NCBI GenBank assembly: GCA_019614645.1
Contig: JABWDB010000034.1
Span: 2,108,001-2,172,000 of the forward strand
Direction: 5' to 3'
Source: Stratiolaelaps scimitus
Lineage: Eukaryota > Arthropoda > Arachnida > Mesostigmata > Laelapidae
DNA length: 64,000 nucleotides
Below the pieces are notes generated by a model that saw only the letters and a program-made list of their open reading frames with translations, had not been told where the DNA came from and searched no databases. Position numbers and translations under genes: made by a program. Each line of letters opens with the position of its first letter. Position 1 is the first letter of the stretch. Shown piece by piece: positions 34,956-48,281 of the stretch.

Positions 34956-37900
34956 CGATTTGAAAAGTCACAACGTAAATCAAACACAAGAAAGAACTAA
35001 TCCAAGATTCAACCTGGAAGCCTCGTACCGTTTTATGCACTCTTGCCCTAAATGGATGCAATCTCTCGAGAGGCGTCGTATGCAGCTCAGGTGCAGCCAG
35101 ATGCGGGTCTTGTCCAGTGCTGCGTGGTGGGATTTAAATAGGTGGCGTGTGTTGTCGTCCGGGTCCAGGTCGACCAGTTGAACCGGTCGGTTCGTTAAAG
35201 GCGATTAAGGACTGCAACACCCCAACGACGTCGAGGGCAAGGCCAGATGAGCGCACACGGCGAAGGGATGCAATTTGAGTTTCATCTTATTTCACAAATT
35301 ATGATAAACGAGCCACCGGTGGGGCTACTTTGCCTCTACCGGCGACTTCTACTTGCACCATCTGATAGCGTCTGCATCAGCGGCCAGCACGGACTGCCCT
35401 CACCCTAACGATGTGACCTCACCCAACCAGTAGCCAGTGTGGCCTCGCGCGAGGCGACGCGGGTCAGCTAAGCGACATATTTACAGGCACCTGCTATTCA
35501 TGTTTTCATATGTTGATTCCAGGGCGCTCGGCGGACGTGGGCGGGGGAGTCAAGGGGTACCGGGGTGCAGCGGCATCTGTAGAGTTGGACGGATCGGGTA
35601 GGCTTACGAATCCCTCTCTGGTGTCTGGCGCTTGCCTTGGTCCAAGTTTGCCATCTCATGCATATGGCACGCCTCTTGTGATTGCCGTGAACTTCGTGGT
35701 GCGTCAAGCCTCTAAAGTCATTGAACGTTTACGTTTGTTCCATTAGTCTTATTGCACTAATGGCAATGATTGCATCTAGCTAGGTAGTAGTACCATTCTT
35801 GCCGTGGAACACAGAAGAGGTCCGAACCTGAGGCTGAAAGATGGCCGAGTCCAGCGAAGGTATCAGGCAGGTATAAGGTCGGTAGGCGATAGATTATCAC
35901 ACACGTGCTTTATCTCTGGCTCTGGCGTCGCTAGTAAGGTTTGGTGTCACATGTGCTTACCTACCGTCCGTCAGCCTACGGCTGCTCATTCGTAGAGCAG
36001 CAAAGGGGTTAGGAGGGCCAACAACGGTTAGGGCTTTTGTTAAGCAGACACCGTTAGATTGGCAACAACGAGCCACCACAGAGGATTTGCTTCCCAAAGG
36101 TTGTGTTATGTCAGGTTACCTGCCGGACGCCTGCATGTCTGCCTGCTTGCAGAGGGAAAGTAGACCACCGCAATCTCACTAAGGTAGGCCACCCGTCCTG
36201 CAGCAGCAGCAGCAACCACCCTCAGCACAAGCAATGGCAGAAGCTTGAAAGGATCGGAGCGTTAGCCTATCCGAGAACGTTCGTTTCCTACCGGCAGTCC
36301 TGTCGCTTCACTCGGTGGTCGGCGGTGTTACCGGCGGGGGAGGCTCGGCGGGGCACTCGGGGGGGGGTGTCGTCGTGGTGAACTAAATAACTACTAACTC
36401 GGCTTCTCGGGGCTGCCGAGAGCTGTTGTTGCCGACCTGTCACTGCTGTGCCAGTGAAGATCGGCGACAGCCAGCCAGCCTACCAACGAGCCCGCCAGCG
36501 AGAGCCAACAAAGGAGAGTCAACATGGCGAGTCCGACGTCTTATCGGAGCCAGCCAATGCCAACGTTCCCTTGGTCGGTCGGTCGCTCGTTGGTTCTCGC
36601 GCCTTGCTGCTCATAGCTGCGTTGCCTCTCTGCCTGCCGCCGTCGCTAGTGTTGGGCTTGGTCTGCGAGCCTGTGTTTGCTTGAGTGCCTGAACCCGTTC
36701 CTGCTTTGGCCGGCCTCCTTCATTCCCTCGTAGGTCGGCACGAAACCGAACGAGCAGCCTAGCGGCCTGCTGGCCAACTGCCTGGACAAGTTACCATCAG
36801 AGTCGGAGGGTCCACCTCTTCCGACTTCTTTTTCTTGTCCTCCTCCGAGTCGTCCGACTCGTGCGGCACTCGGCGGTCTTCTTTCTCCTCTCAGTGGCGT
36901 TATCAACGAGCGTCTTTGACTTGCTCGGCCGGCAGCGTCCGGCCGTAGTCCAAGAACGGTAGAGTGTGGCTCGGCAGGGTCGTCGACGCTCTCGGTTCGT
37001 CTCTCTGCGCCTCCCAGCTCGACTGGCTGGAGTCGCCGCCTAACCGGCCGGTTCGACGGCCGGTGATGGCGGCCGGTTGTAGCGTCCGTCCGCCTGCAAC
37101 CGAAACGCCGCTCGGCCAAATGACGGCGGTGCTTGGCAGCCGTTCGCTCAACCCCCCGCGCGGAAAAGGGGTCTGTGGGTGGCCTTTCTTACAGCAAGCA
37201 ATCCAGACCGCCAGCCCAGGAAGCCATCGTCCGGCCATCGGTTGCTGACTTGGTCGGCAGCTCGGCCGCTCGATCGCCTCGGTCAGGCCGACAGACGAAC
37301 CGGTCGGCGTCCTCGTCGGCTGATTGGCCAATTACACCCAAAGGATTTCCTCCTGCGACGGCAGACCCGGCCGCGCCGCCGACCGTAATCTCGATCAAGA
37401 TATTGTCCACTAGCTCGTTCCTCTCTTGCTGGACCCCGCCGCCGGGCCTGCCTTGTGGACGGAGCCGGCGGCGGTGAGTAGGCCTTGAGCCGGCAGCGAC
37501 TGACGTCATAACGAGACCGAGGACCAACAAGAGGAACAGAGAGAAGGGCGGAGAAGAACCGCCACCGACAACAAGGAGAACACTCCGTCTCTTCAATCTG
37601 ACCGAATCAGAGAAGGCTGAGGAGTCGGAACTGAAACACTTCGAGGATGAGGGCTTCGAAAGGCACCAGGAGGTCGGGCATGGGAAGGCGGTGGCCACTC
37701 GTCGAGTGTAGGCGAAACTCATTGCACACACGCGCACATGCTATGGCCGCAGTAGCCATAAAGCGCCGACGGTTTAGAAGGTCAGAACAGTCAAGAGCGT
37801 TTCCGCTAAACGCTGTCCTAGCAGCAGGCAGCTCTAGCGGAAACGTGTACGAGTGTGTGTGTGTGAGTGTTGCTCAAAAAAGGGCTTAAATCAAACAGTT

Positions 37901-38000
37901 TCCCCACCTTAGTAAAATACCATTTACGCATCTCATTGAGTGGAGTTCAGTGGTGAGAGAATGCGAACTGAACCTATTCGAGTTGGAACCGGCAGCGCCC

Positions 38001-39450
38001 GATGTGAGACAGAGAATATAACGGTATTCGCGTACACAAGCGCTCTCCATTATCCCGATTGAGATGGAGAATCCCTCTGCTGAAATTCTCAGCGGCCTGT
38101 GATCAGACACATGTAACTACACAGTCGACGTTAGAGACGGCAAAAAAGACGGCTAGGTGAGCAGGCGATCCGTGTACAACGAAGCGGTGGCTTCGGAGCA
38201 AATTACCCGATGAGTGCTGGGAGTTATTGAAATCACCAGACGCCAGCAGGTCAGACCGTGTAGATTTTGCATCTGAATACGGAACCATACCAAGGAACAG
38301 GATGAACATTGAGCCAATGTTAGGCGCATTGGTGTTACTAGCAATCCTACTAGCGATTGCTAGTGATCTCCCGTGATTGCAGTAGAAAAAGCTTTTCTGG
38401 ACTTCCTGGACAGGATGCCAACTATGTAGTGAGAGATCAGAGAGGCGCAGGGACGACCAGGAAACCGATTCGCACAGAGCAATGCCAGAGGAGCCAACAG
38501 CCCGGCAGGAGAGAAGCTATTCGTTGTGCTATAACTACTAGATACGGTGGGCGATAGAGACGAAGCCAAGAGAACGACGGGGGAAGCTCCAGTCAAACTA
38601 TGTAAGTAGAGGGCCCCCGTACTTATACGAAAGTGGCGCCGTTGGAATGGGAAGCGGACAGCGACAGACGCCGGCTGGTCGGAGGCGTCAGTGGGCCCAC
38701 GGTGGGCGCTGGATCTCACATTCGAGCTCGTCCAGGCGAAACTCTTTAATGACGCGGCCAACTTGGCTGCGCCGCCTGCTGCTCTGGGGCGAGCGCTCAC
38801 TTTCGGGCGAGAGGCCGCTTGTGCTCTCGCCCCTCACTAGCCATAGCTTCCTGGCTTATGTTGCCTATTTAAAGACTTTCGAACTCCGAATGGGCGAAAA
38901 GTCGCCTCGGAACAAATCGAAAGTCCGGGAAAATAGCTCAAAGTGTGCGTGCGTGTGGGTGTGTGTGTGCAAAGAGCGGAAGTGGCTACAACATGTCAAG
39001 GTAGAAGGTCGCCTCACAGTAATCTACGGAAGGTGTGGTTTGGTCCAATTTGAAATTGCCGAGGGAAGCTCATCGAAGGTACTTACCTGCAAAAGAGACA
39101 AAATAAAATATGCGTGAGTTAATCGTTGATTGTTATCAAGCTTGCTGTATTTACACGTCATCTAATTTCTTAACGATTTATGTTATAGAGGTGGATCACG
39201 TTTGATATCAGTGTTACCAGAAGTCCTATTTTTTTTTTATTATTGTGACTTATTTCGATTTTCGACGGATACTATAGCAGGTCCGCCTTATAGAGAAGCG
39301 AGGCTTCGAAGTGGTTTTCCCGTATCCCAACTAGGTGGTTTCTATTATACTTTGTGGACTGCCTGGGGGCAACAGCAGACAAACTATGCACACTATACAT
39401 AAATAGATTTGGAGGCTAGAAGCTATCAAGTGGACGATACGATGTGCCGC
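38001..39450. other. AT-richer segment without genes
   Basis: Contains the recursive-type splice site at 39087 and no convincing coding sequence. Confidence 0.6.
39081..39122 (-). other. Candidate recursive splice site (3' splice site fused to 5' splice site)
   Basis: On the minus strand a branch-point-like TTAAC (branch A at 39119) is followed by a T-rich tract (16 of the 20 bases before CAG are pyrimidines), CAG at 39089-39087, and directly GTAAGTACC from 39086 downward. The donor half matches the consensus GTAAGT exactly. The site lies in an AT-richer island within GC-rich DNA, as expected for a preserved intronic splice element. It is 15.0 kb downstream, in transcription order, of the site at 54095, a typical recursive segment length in Drosophila. 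The function is inferred from architecture only. Confidence 0.65.
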
Positions 39451-40067
39451 GTTACCGGCCACGCCGAAGGACTAGCCACTGTCCGGCATGGCCTACTCTG
39501 GCATGGCTCGACCTAGAGAACTACTCATCCGACGTTGGGGCTCGGTGACGTTGACGCCTGGACGGCGTCTCCTGCTACCGAGAGACCAGGCTCCATCGGC
39601 CCTCAGCCCGGTACCCGTCTAAGGGCATTCAGCGACCTCCAGTGCGCTAGGTGGGATGGCTGGTTGCGTTACGCGCGCGCCAATGCGGACGCTCGCCGCG
39701 CTCGTGAGACGACAGTGCTAGGCTTTCTTTCTAATGTGATCGGTCGTTAGCATGAGAGGTGATCCTTCAACTTGGCTTTACATGGGAACACCCGTTTCTC
39801 TGTGGTGGCGGTAGCCACCGGCGCCGCACCCCATTGAACAACGGTATGAGTGGCTGGGTGGGAAACCTCTTCTTGATAGGGGTGCAAGGAAATAAGGGCC
39901 AAGGAGACGAGGAGTGCTAGTTGGCAAAGGGGTGTGTTCAGGGGTAGTTGAGGCTGTTGTGCTGATGGGGGGGCCGACTTTAAATAGGTGATGGATGGAT
40001 GAACGGTTGAAGCTTCATTTGGTTGAGCGCTTCTTAGACCTCTGAATATCACACATCCACTGGCAAA

Positions 40068-40091
40068 CAGAGAGAGAGAGAGGAGAGAGAG
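40068..40091. repeat. (AG)n microsatellite
   Basis: AG array with a GG interruption. Confidence 0.93.
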
Positions 40092-43013
40092 GAACAGAGG
40101 GCTGCTTCGACTGTGGTTTACAGTAGATCTCCACGGCCGGGCTCTGTCTACCGAGGCCTCTCTAGCGCTCAAGCGCTACCCTCACTCCCTCTCGGACACT
40201 CGAGTCCTTTTCTACGCTCGACTGCGACACCCACTACTTTCTTTTGCGCCGTCTCCACGTGTGTCTGAAGCTCCTCCGCCTTTCATCCAAGGCACAGCTC
40301 TTCTACGGTGACGATGGGCCAACGACACATACACAGCGTGGATGAAAGGCAGACACGACGTCACTCCCTCCGACCACCGAGCCCGTTCCCATCGTTCGAG
40401 CCAACTACCGCCATATCCAGCAGGTTTCACGTTGACCAGTAGTCGTTGTAGTGGCAGTCGTAGCACGGCGACACTGCCTCCACCATAAAGAGATATGTTG
40501 AGGTGCCTTGCCACCAGCGGACAACAGTGGACGAGTCGACGACTTGGTTTGGCCGTGGGCTCGTCTGGGCTCTCGCCCCTTTAATACATTACACCAGGGG
40601 AACGGCGGTGAGGGGTGGTCGGCCTTTGGGCCAGGAACCTTCTCCTTTCACCTACTTGGTTGGGGGTTCGTTTGCTCGTTGGCTAGGAAGAAGCTCAGCG
40701 AAAGGCTTGCCGTCCGTTGGGCGAATGATGCGTTCGTGGGCGAACGGACGTCTGTGAGGCCGAGTTAACGTACAGTGGAGAGCGATGTGTTGGGGGTGTG
40801 AGGCCGCCACTGAAATGGTCAGCCCAGCCAGCTGACATGACACGATGGTCGGGAGCTGTGAGGTTTTTTCCTTCCTCCTTGACTCCAAATACTACACGGA
40901 TAGGAGGATGCCGAAGGGCTCCGGCCGACCGGACACCCGAGGTCAGCTTGGCGCTGGCCGCCAGTGACGATATAGCGGCAATACAGCTGCACCGACGTCG
41001 GGCGACGTCAGCCGGCGGTTGGGGCCCTGCTTGGGCCGTCTCCAAAAATGTGGCCGACGAGGGGGCGGCCAAACGCCCCGACCTAGACCGACGTCCTTGG
41101 ATGCATTACACAGAGAAGAGGCAGAGTCCGTGCATCGCAGACATTGTACAGCGTGGTATCGGGCAGTGCCTGGATTGAATAGGAAAGGCGTGGATGAACA
41201 CCTTAGCGCTAGAAGGCCCGACGATGAGTCCCGGAGCGCGTACGCGCATTCCTCTCAACCTCTCCTCCCTTGTTCACACGGGTCTACGTGAAGCTGTGTG
41301 TTAAGCGTGTCCTCGAATTAGTTGGGATGTCTGACCCGTGACGATTATTCGTCGTTGCCCTGCAGCGTCTTGGATCGTCTGGTGAATTCGAGAAACGTCC
41401 ACAAACAATCTCGACAGATTTACGTGAGAAACCACTCAGAAGATGGAATCGAATATTGAAATGCTTTCACACGCCTTTGGTAGTTGTATGAGCCAAGATT
41501 TCCTCGAGGTGAGGTTTTGTTTGTTTCAGACCGAACAACATCTCCGTCCTGTTTGTCCAGCTTGCCCAAGTGGGTAAGGGTGAAAATCCCTGAAATGTTG
41601 TCACCTTCTCGTTAATATATCACACACGACCACAATCCCCGAGAGCCTCAGCAAGACCCCGCATGTCGCCCCATCTCGGTACCTATTGATCCACCTAGGT
41701 CGAGTTGGCTGTGGAGCGGTGCCCGGTGCATTCACTATTCGTCCGCTTTGTTCAATACCAACACTGGTATACGCACACGTATCCATCTATGTACGTTTGC
41801 TTCAGTCATTTCCAAAGCCAGTATTGCCGTATTGCTGGTCCGTTTCCCTGGATCGATCATATGCGTATGCTATTCGCAGCAGCAACAGGGCACGCTCTAC
41901 GTACAGCTGGCCAGCCCTATAGCTGCGCGAGTTGTACGCACGTGGAAAGTTGACATAGTGCAGTGGACTTCATCTCGAAGTTAGGACTGACTGGCTCGCC
42001 TGGCCGCTCGCTGTTCGCTACTCGGCTGTCTCGCGGTTGTTCTCGTCCTCTTCGTCCGATCCTGATCAGGGCCCAGCCCCTGTTCGTCCCGTTTCTCATC
42101 TCTTCGCTTTCGCCGTACAGTGGAGACGTTTTCGGCCGCGTTGCTGGTTTTCGCGAGAGGGACTCTCGGCCGACCAGATCGCCGGGTCCGATGGTGGGCC
42201 CGCCTGCCTCTCCCGAACTGAGACAGGCCCCCGCTCTTTCTCTACACGCATAGTGCGTCTGTATGCTCGGGCCTCGAACGTTGGCATAAACGGCGGCAGG
42301 ATGTGTGGGGCAGGGCAGGGGGTAGGAGAGGAGGCACGGCCGTCCGCGGCTGCCTATCCCGGGACGCCAGAGGGGCTCGGACACCGAGAACCGTCCAGCG
42401 CGGCGGTTGTGCAGGACTGCAGCAGGCGCGAGTCCACTCCACCATCGTCGCCGCGGCCACGGCCGCAGCCAGCTGCCAGTTGCTGTGCTGCCCTGCCACC
42501 CCTAACGCCCGCTATCCACTTTCTCACTGTACGTATGGCGGCGCATGGGCCAGTCGGTTCGTTTCTGCTGTCGAGCTGTCGGGGCCGACCGGTCGCCTAC
42601 CGTTTGTGCCCGCAGCATCGGGGACAAGTCTGCTTTGTGTATTATGTACGTGAAACTTTGTTCGCCGGCGGGTCAGCCAGCTAGCTAGCTAGCCCAATAG
42701 CGGCGCGCGTGTAGAGGAACAGTGCTGGCTGGTGGCGTGGTCGGTGACGGGAGAAGGCCGAAGGAGTCCGGCCATCGTGGAAGCATCGGCTTCGCCATCA
42801 ACATCGGCATCGCGACAGTAGCGGCACAACCAGAGAGCTGCCATGCGGCTCTCCCCTCACACTCTTGCGGGATCGCAGTGAGCTCATCGGTATGTCGTGG
42901 CGGCGATATGTAGTGGGCTATTCTATATAGTGGTTGACGTCGTCGCAATAGTGCTAGTGGCACTAGACCCAGCAGGCAGTTGTGACCAGGGCCAAGATGC
43001 GGAGTCGACCAGC

Positions 43014-43101
43014 AGCCGCCGCCGACGCCGCCGCCGACGCCGCCGGCGACGCCGCCGCCGACGCCGCCGCCTGCTGCAGCAGCAGCAGCAGCAGCAGCAC
43101 C
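43014..43101. repeat. Compound (GCCGCCGAC)n minisatellite and (CAG)n tract
   Basis: About 60 bp of a 9-bp-periodic GCC/GAC array (43014-43073) runs into CAG repeats (about 43076-43101). In one plus frame it reads as Ala-Ala-Ala-Asp units and in others as poly-Arg; such long open frames on both strands come from the repeat and do not show a gene. Confidence 0.93.
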
Positions 43102-43604
43102 GGCAAGCGAGGGATGGGACAGCGGCCAGCTCCTCGAAGTTTCTCATCGAACGCCATCGGCTGCCGGGTGACGGCTGCCGCCAGCCCCCCCTACCGCGCG
43201 TACAGTGGACCCCGACTTGCGGTCGCTATGAAGAGTCGAGCTTTGTAGCCCCTCCAGGAGCTCGTGCGGGCTCCTTCAAGTTGACACATGTTTGTTCGTT
43301 ATTCATGCGCAGTCGAGTCGGAGCCACGAGAGGTTGTCTGTGGTAGCTGCTATTGCGGCTGATTCTGCTGCTGCTGCTGCTGTTCCTTCTGCGCCAGGGC
43401 GCACGAGAGTAATAATTACAGCCGGCGCTGCAGCTTCGATGGTGTCGGCCGCACGGTCTGCACGGACACGTCATTATAATAATAACGAGATTGAGACTAC
43501 GAGACTACTACAGTGAAAGCCCGGGCGAGAGTAAGCGCAAGAAGGAGCGCATAAGGGATTCCGGGGGGCGGATACATAACATTATAGTTCAATGACTTGA
43601 GGGT

Positions 43605-43624
43605 GATGCTGCTGCTGCTGCTGC
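43605..43624. repeat. (CTG)6 microsatellite
   Basis: Six CTG units. A second CTG tract of similar length lies at 43366-43384. Confidence 0.94.
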
Positions 43625-45568
43625 TATGGTCGACTTTCTCTCTCTCTCGTTCCCTCGCACTGCGGCGGCTTTACGTGTCGGCCGACAGACCTACTACGGC
43701 ACCTCACGACACGGCCTCGACAAGGCCTGACATCATTCCCAGGAGAGGGCTCTCGGCAAGCAGGCGCAGCGTCAGATCCAGCAGCCTTGGCCGTACTTGC
43801 CTCATGCCGCTTGAAATGTCCTATACAGCCGTTCTGCCGCGTGTGCTAAGCACTCACCAGCTACAATGGCCGCGGCGCGATATCAAGCGGTGTTTGAAAC
43901 GCCTACCCGCAATGATCTCCCCGGTAGTTGCCACTACGTCGGAATCCCCCTACACACGTACTCAGCTGAGTGGTTTCAGTTCACGTTCGCTCACTCGCCT
44001 TCGGCGGTCCTCACTCAAAGGGACGACATCGTCATCGACGCACAACGGCGCGCCTACATCGCGTACACCTCGCGAAGCTCGAGGCGCGCTGGGGCTACTG
44101 CGGCTCGCCCCATCTACCTGTGCACCAGACGGAAACTGTACTTTGTAAGAGTCTCGCTGCGGCAGATCCTCGACGTAACGCTGCTGCTAGACTAGACTCA
44201 GCTCGCCTCGCGCGTTGCTAGCACTCGATGAAGGAGGATCCCCTCCGAGGAGAATCCCTCCTGTCATTGCTTCCTTGGCCGTAGTACTGCTGAGGTAGAA
44301 CTTGCTCCCAGCACCCTTGTTCTATATTCGTGTACGTTATGTACGTTACAACATACTTCGCCCACTCTCGGTGCGACTCGGGGGGTAGCAGCGCGAAGGT
44401 TCGTATAGCCGATGCGCGTATTCGCGGTTTTCTGAACGAGGGCTCGGCTTCCTCGAGATCTTCGGGGCCTGCTAGGGGGCCTGCTGCCGAAGCCCGCGTC
44501 GGCGGCGGCGGCGGGTAGTCGTACGGACGACCGCCGAGGAAGCCCCCATCGGTCGCGAGCGCAGCCGACGCGTTATCAGGGCGTTCAGCGGTGCGGCGTG
44601 GCTCGGTTCGGCCCGCATGGCGAGCGAGCGGTCGATATTTCGCGCGACCTTCCATTTTTCATCTACGCTACCGCCCGTCATCTCCCCCGAGTCGTCGATG
44701 CATCACTCCCCCAATCACAGGGAAGCAAGCAAGCAAGCCAGCCTCTAGGTCCCAGCCCCGATCCGGAGCCCCTAACGACACCCCTGACGGCCGTGGCTGC
44801 TTCGATCTGCCTCGCCTTCACGTTGTTCTCTATCTACCTCTCGTTGTTTCTCTCGTCGTCTTCTCGTTCGACGTTACACTATTGGAGCCAACCAACCAAC
44901 CAGCCCTGCTCGACGCGCTACCACGGCTCCCGCGCTAGTCCAGCCCTTGTGAGCCTCAGAGGCTCGCTGGCTGGCTGGCTGGCTCGACCGACCGCCCGCC
45001 CGCCTGCCCTTGCTTCGCGCTGCGCCCGCCGCACGTCGTCGCTCGCTCAACGCGCGCTTGTTATTAATGGATTGATTTGCCATGTTAAATACGCACACAT
45101 ACACGTTTCTCTCTCCATCGTTCATCGTATCGAGCAGGACGCGCGCGCGCGCGGCGGCGTCGGCGGCGGCGGCGGCCTCAGCAGCCGTAGAAGCGACGGC
45201 CACATCAAAATTTAATCAGTCGACATATTCCATCAAATCCTGTGAGGCTGGCAGAAGATAGGGAAGTGGCGCGGAATAACGGAACAATGTGTTTATCTAT
45301 TTCGTCGAGTCGCGTTCCGGTGAAGCACAGGGATACACCGACCCGATAATAGAACTGTACCGTATGACTCCGCGGGGGAGGGAGAGTCGCGCCTTTGTTT
45401 GCAAGGAGCGAGCTACGTCAGCGGAAATGTCTATATATGTGCAGCATGCTTCATGGCGGACTTGCCGTATCGCGTCTTCTCGTGGGCATCCTGCGTTTTG
45501 TTCTCTCATTCGAGTCGGATTCGATGGTCTGAATTCTCATTCGAACTGTAGACCAGCCAGGTAGAGAA

Positions 45569-46327
45569 TTGCTGACTGCTTGCATATCGTTGCTACAGCT
45601 TATTAACCGAAGAGACCACAACGCTTTTGCTCAACTGTGGAAACAGGCGAACTCCGTCAAGGACAAGTCTCAAGTCGGCCTGAGGCCTGTTCGTCCTAAA
45701 GATATCATCGTTTGCCTTGTCCGCGGTAAATTGCAGAAAGGGAGGCCAAGCAAGAGGCAGATTTTCACAGTTCCCTACCGTTTCCCTGTGCAACTTACGA
45801 GGACGGGCGGTCGGTCGGCTGTTTTTCTCCATCTTTCCATCGCGGAGAAGTCCCTGCCCTTACCCGCCTCACATGTTCCTCTTCGAGGAGAACGAACACC
45901 GTTGTTCCGGGGCTGTTCCCGTACCTGGCAGGCCACGTCTGCAGCCTCCTGCCGACGCCCCTGCAGGGGTTCTTCGGCTGTCGGCACCGGGCGGCAAGGA
46001 CGACCCCGGAGCAAGCAACCAGCCAACGAGACAGCCATACAGTCAACCAACCGACACGAACTCAGCGAACAAAAACGAACAAAAAGAGAGCCAGAAAAAA
46101 GAGCACCAGAGCGAGAGCGAGAGAGAGACCGAGTACCGTCCGAACGACGAGTGCACGGCCACGCGCTACCGAGCTATCCGACCTGTGCTGCTTCCCCCGG
46201 CTCGGCCCTGGCGCTGCTGTGCGGCCTGTTCAGCGGAGGCCCAGCGACGGTTCCGACCGCACCTGCACCGGTGGAAGCGGGCGGGGACCATCTTTTGAGC
46301 TTTGACTGGCAAGAAAAAAATAGCTAG
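45569..46327 (+). other. Open frame of 252 codons, unrecognised
   Basis: The first 75 codons have a balanced, protein-like mix. The centre and end become Arg, Glu, Ser and Pro rich from purine-rich DNA (an alternating Arg-Glu patch at about residues 185-195). No known domain is visible. The length is near chance expectation. Confidence 0.12.
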
Positions 46328-46420
46328 GAGTTGCGAACGATGGAACGAAACTATGAGGAATAGAGAGCAACGCCGCGCAGCCAGTGCAGCGTTGAGGACT
46401 GCCGTGCCCGCTCTCGTTAG

Positions 46421-46490
46421 AGAGAGAGAGACACAGAGAACGCGAGCGAGCTAGCTAGAGAGAGACACAGAGAACGCGAGCGAGCTAGCG
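46421..46490. repeat. Tandem duplication of a 34-bp unit
   Basis: The unit contains ACACAGAGAACGCGAGCGAG and CTAGC and is repeated twice at exactly 34-bp spacing (the ACACAG motif starts at 46431 and 46465). It is flanked by (AG)n on both sides. The identity of the copies suggests a recent event. Confidence 0.9.
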
Positions 46491-48176
46491 AGAGAGAGAG
46501 ATACAGCAAGAGCATATGGCGAGCCCCACACACAACGAGTGTGGTCCCGTAGCCGGTAGCTGTTACACGCCATGTCGCCACGCCACCATGAGCCGGCGAA
46601 CGAAAACTCGAGGAAAAAGACAGACGCAGCCACGCGCGGTGGAAGACGGACCCCTTCCCTGCTCTCTTCTGCTTGCGGCGACTACGCCGCCGCGGTTCTG
46701 CTACCGCCGCAATGCGAATATAGCAGGTGGTGGTGGTGCTGCTGCTGGTCCTGGCACCGACCAGAAAGCCGACGAAGGCCGCAATATGAACGCAAGCTGG
46801 GTTCCAACGTAGATACTCTACGGACAGGCGCGTAGGGAGAAACACGCAGAAGCAAGGTTTCATACATCATGGCTTGTTCTTCTGCTGCTGCTGCTGTCGT
46901 CGTTGGTGCCGCCATTATCCAGTTGTCTTCTGCCGTAGAGGGACTTTGTGAAATGCAATGAATGGTATGACGATTGCTTGTGGTCGATTACGCTGCGCTC
47001 GTCGCACGCCCGGGCCACCATGCTGGACAACATGTCGTACGTGGCATTGGCGGCTACGGCGGCGCTGGGTACACCTCGTAGCGCTGTGAGCAAATGGACG
47101 GACTCAAGATCAGCGGGGAAGATGAGAGGCAGAAAGTGTATGAGTCACGGGTTGTTGTGTGAAGAGGTTCTGCGTTTGCTTGTGCCGCCATTTGTGCCGC
47201 CGCCCCAATCGTCCCATGGTCCTCGAGCCACTGCAGTGGTGGCTGCTGCTGCTGTTCGTTCCTAAACTGGTTTATTCTCTTACTCGGATAGCGACGACGA
47301 CGACGACGGGCGTTCGCATCGAAACAGAGTCAGCAGGAAGCGAACGGAAAACGAACAACAATTAGAAGCTGAATATCGTGACAGCCAGCCAGCTCCGTGC
47401 CTCTGTTTGAAGAACGCGATATGCCAGGGCGTTTGAGGGACCCCAGATCGCCCAGTGAGGCTGGGACGCTATCGTAGCACTTCGGTAACGCAAGCTAGCC
47501 GAATCTTCATAAGTTTGTTTACCCCGTTATGCGGTCAGAGCGAGGAGCACAGCTCCACCAACTAATTACACTCCAGCGATATTTAGTGGCCAGTAGCCGT
47601 TGTATCGACAGCGTCCATTTCACCGTGTGATTTGCTGCAGGCATATGCGCACGATCATTTCATTTGAGAGGTAGGATCTACCCTCGTCCATCGTCGACCA
47701 CAAAACGTATTCCGCGCATAGGAGTATTCCTGTACTTTTTTTTTGTACGAGCGCACAGCGACGACGCAGCAACAAAACACGTGTCACATCCGTTCGAGCA
47801 GACGTATTCGGTAGACGGCTGCACGCATACGTAAACTCTGAGACTAGCCGAAATGCGGCCGAATCCCGGTGTTACTCGCCATGCAATGTTGAAGCTTAGC
47901 GCGAAACGAGTCGGCCGGCGGTACATCGCAAACATTGACCGGTAGCATGGCACAAGGTGCAATGTGTCGATGCTAGCGAACGGTGTTGTGCGTTCTCACG
48001 AACGCGCAGGACGCGGAACAGGAGCATGAGGATTGCCGCCGGCGCCACCGGCACCGGCCGTAGCCGTCGCCGCAAAGTACAAATTCGCGGTAGAGGCTGC
48101 ATCGCAAGGGAAATGCGCGTATCCGGTCGAATTTGGAAACGGTCAGAGAGGATGGGGGGATCGTTTGCAGGACAGG

Positions 48177-48197
48177 CAGAGAGAGAGAGAGAGAGAT
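48177..48197. repeat. (AG)10 microsatellite
   Basis: Pure AG array. Confidence 0.94.
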
Positions 48198-48281
48198 AGG
48201 TAAGTAGAGAAACATGGAAGTGGTAGTGACTGTCCCACTAGTATAACGGTAGATCAGCCGATAGGCGGATGTGGCGCAGCT

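Larger units (their letters stand above)
30050..38000. other. GC-rich region without recognisable genes
   Basis: CGG/GCC and GAC repeats and a perfect inverted repeat at 34.9 kb. At 36.7-37.7 kb several frames on both strands show Lys/Glu-rich patches. A plus-strand GTGAGT follows GCGGCG near 37468, but no matching 3' splice site or domain was found. Confidence 0.55.

Noticed and set aside
42037..42684. A 215-codon plus-strand frame
   Set aside because: Arg, Ser and Pro rich with the opposite strand equally open; no family recognised.
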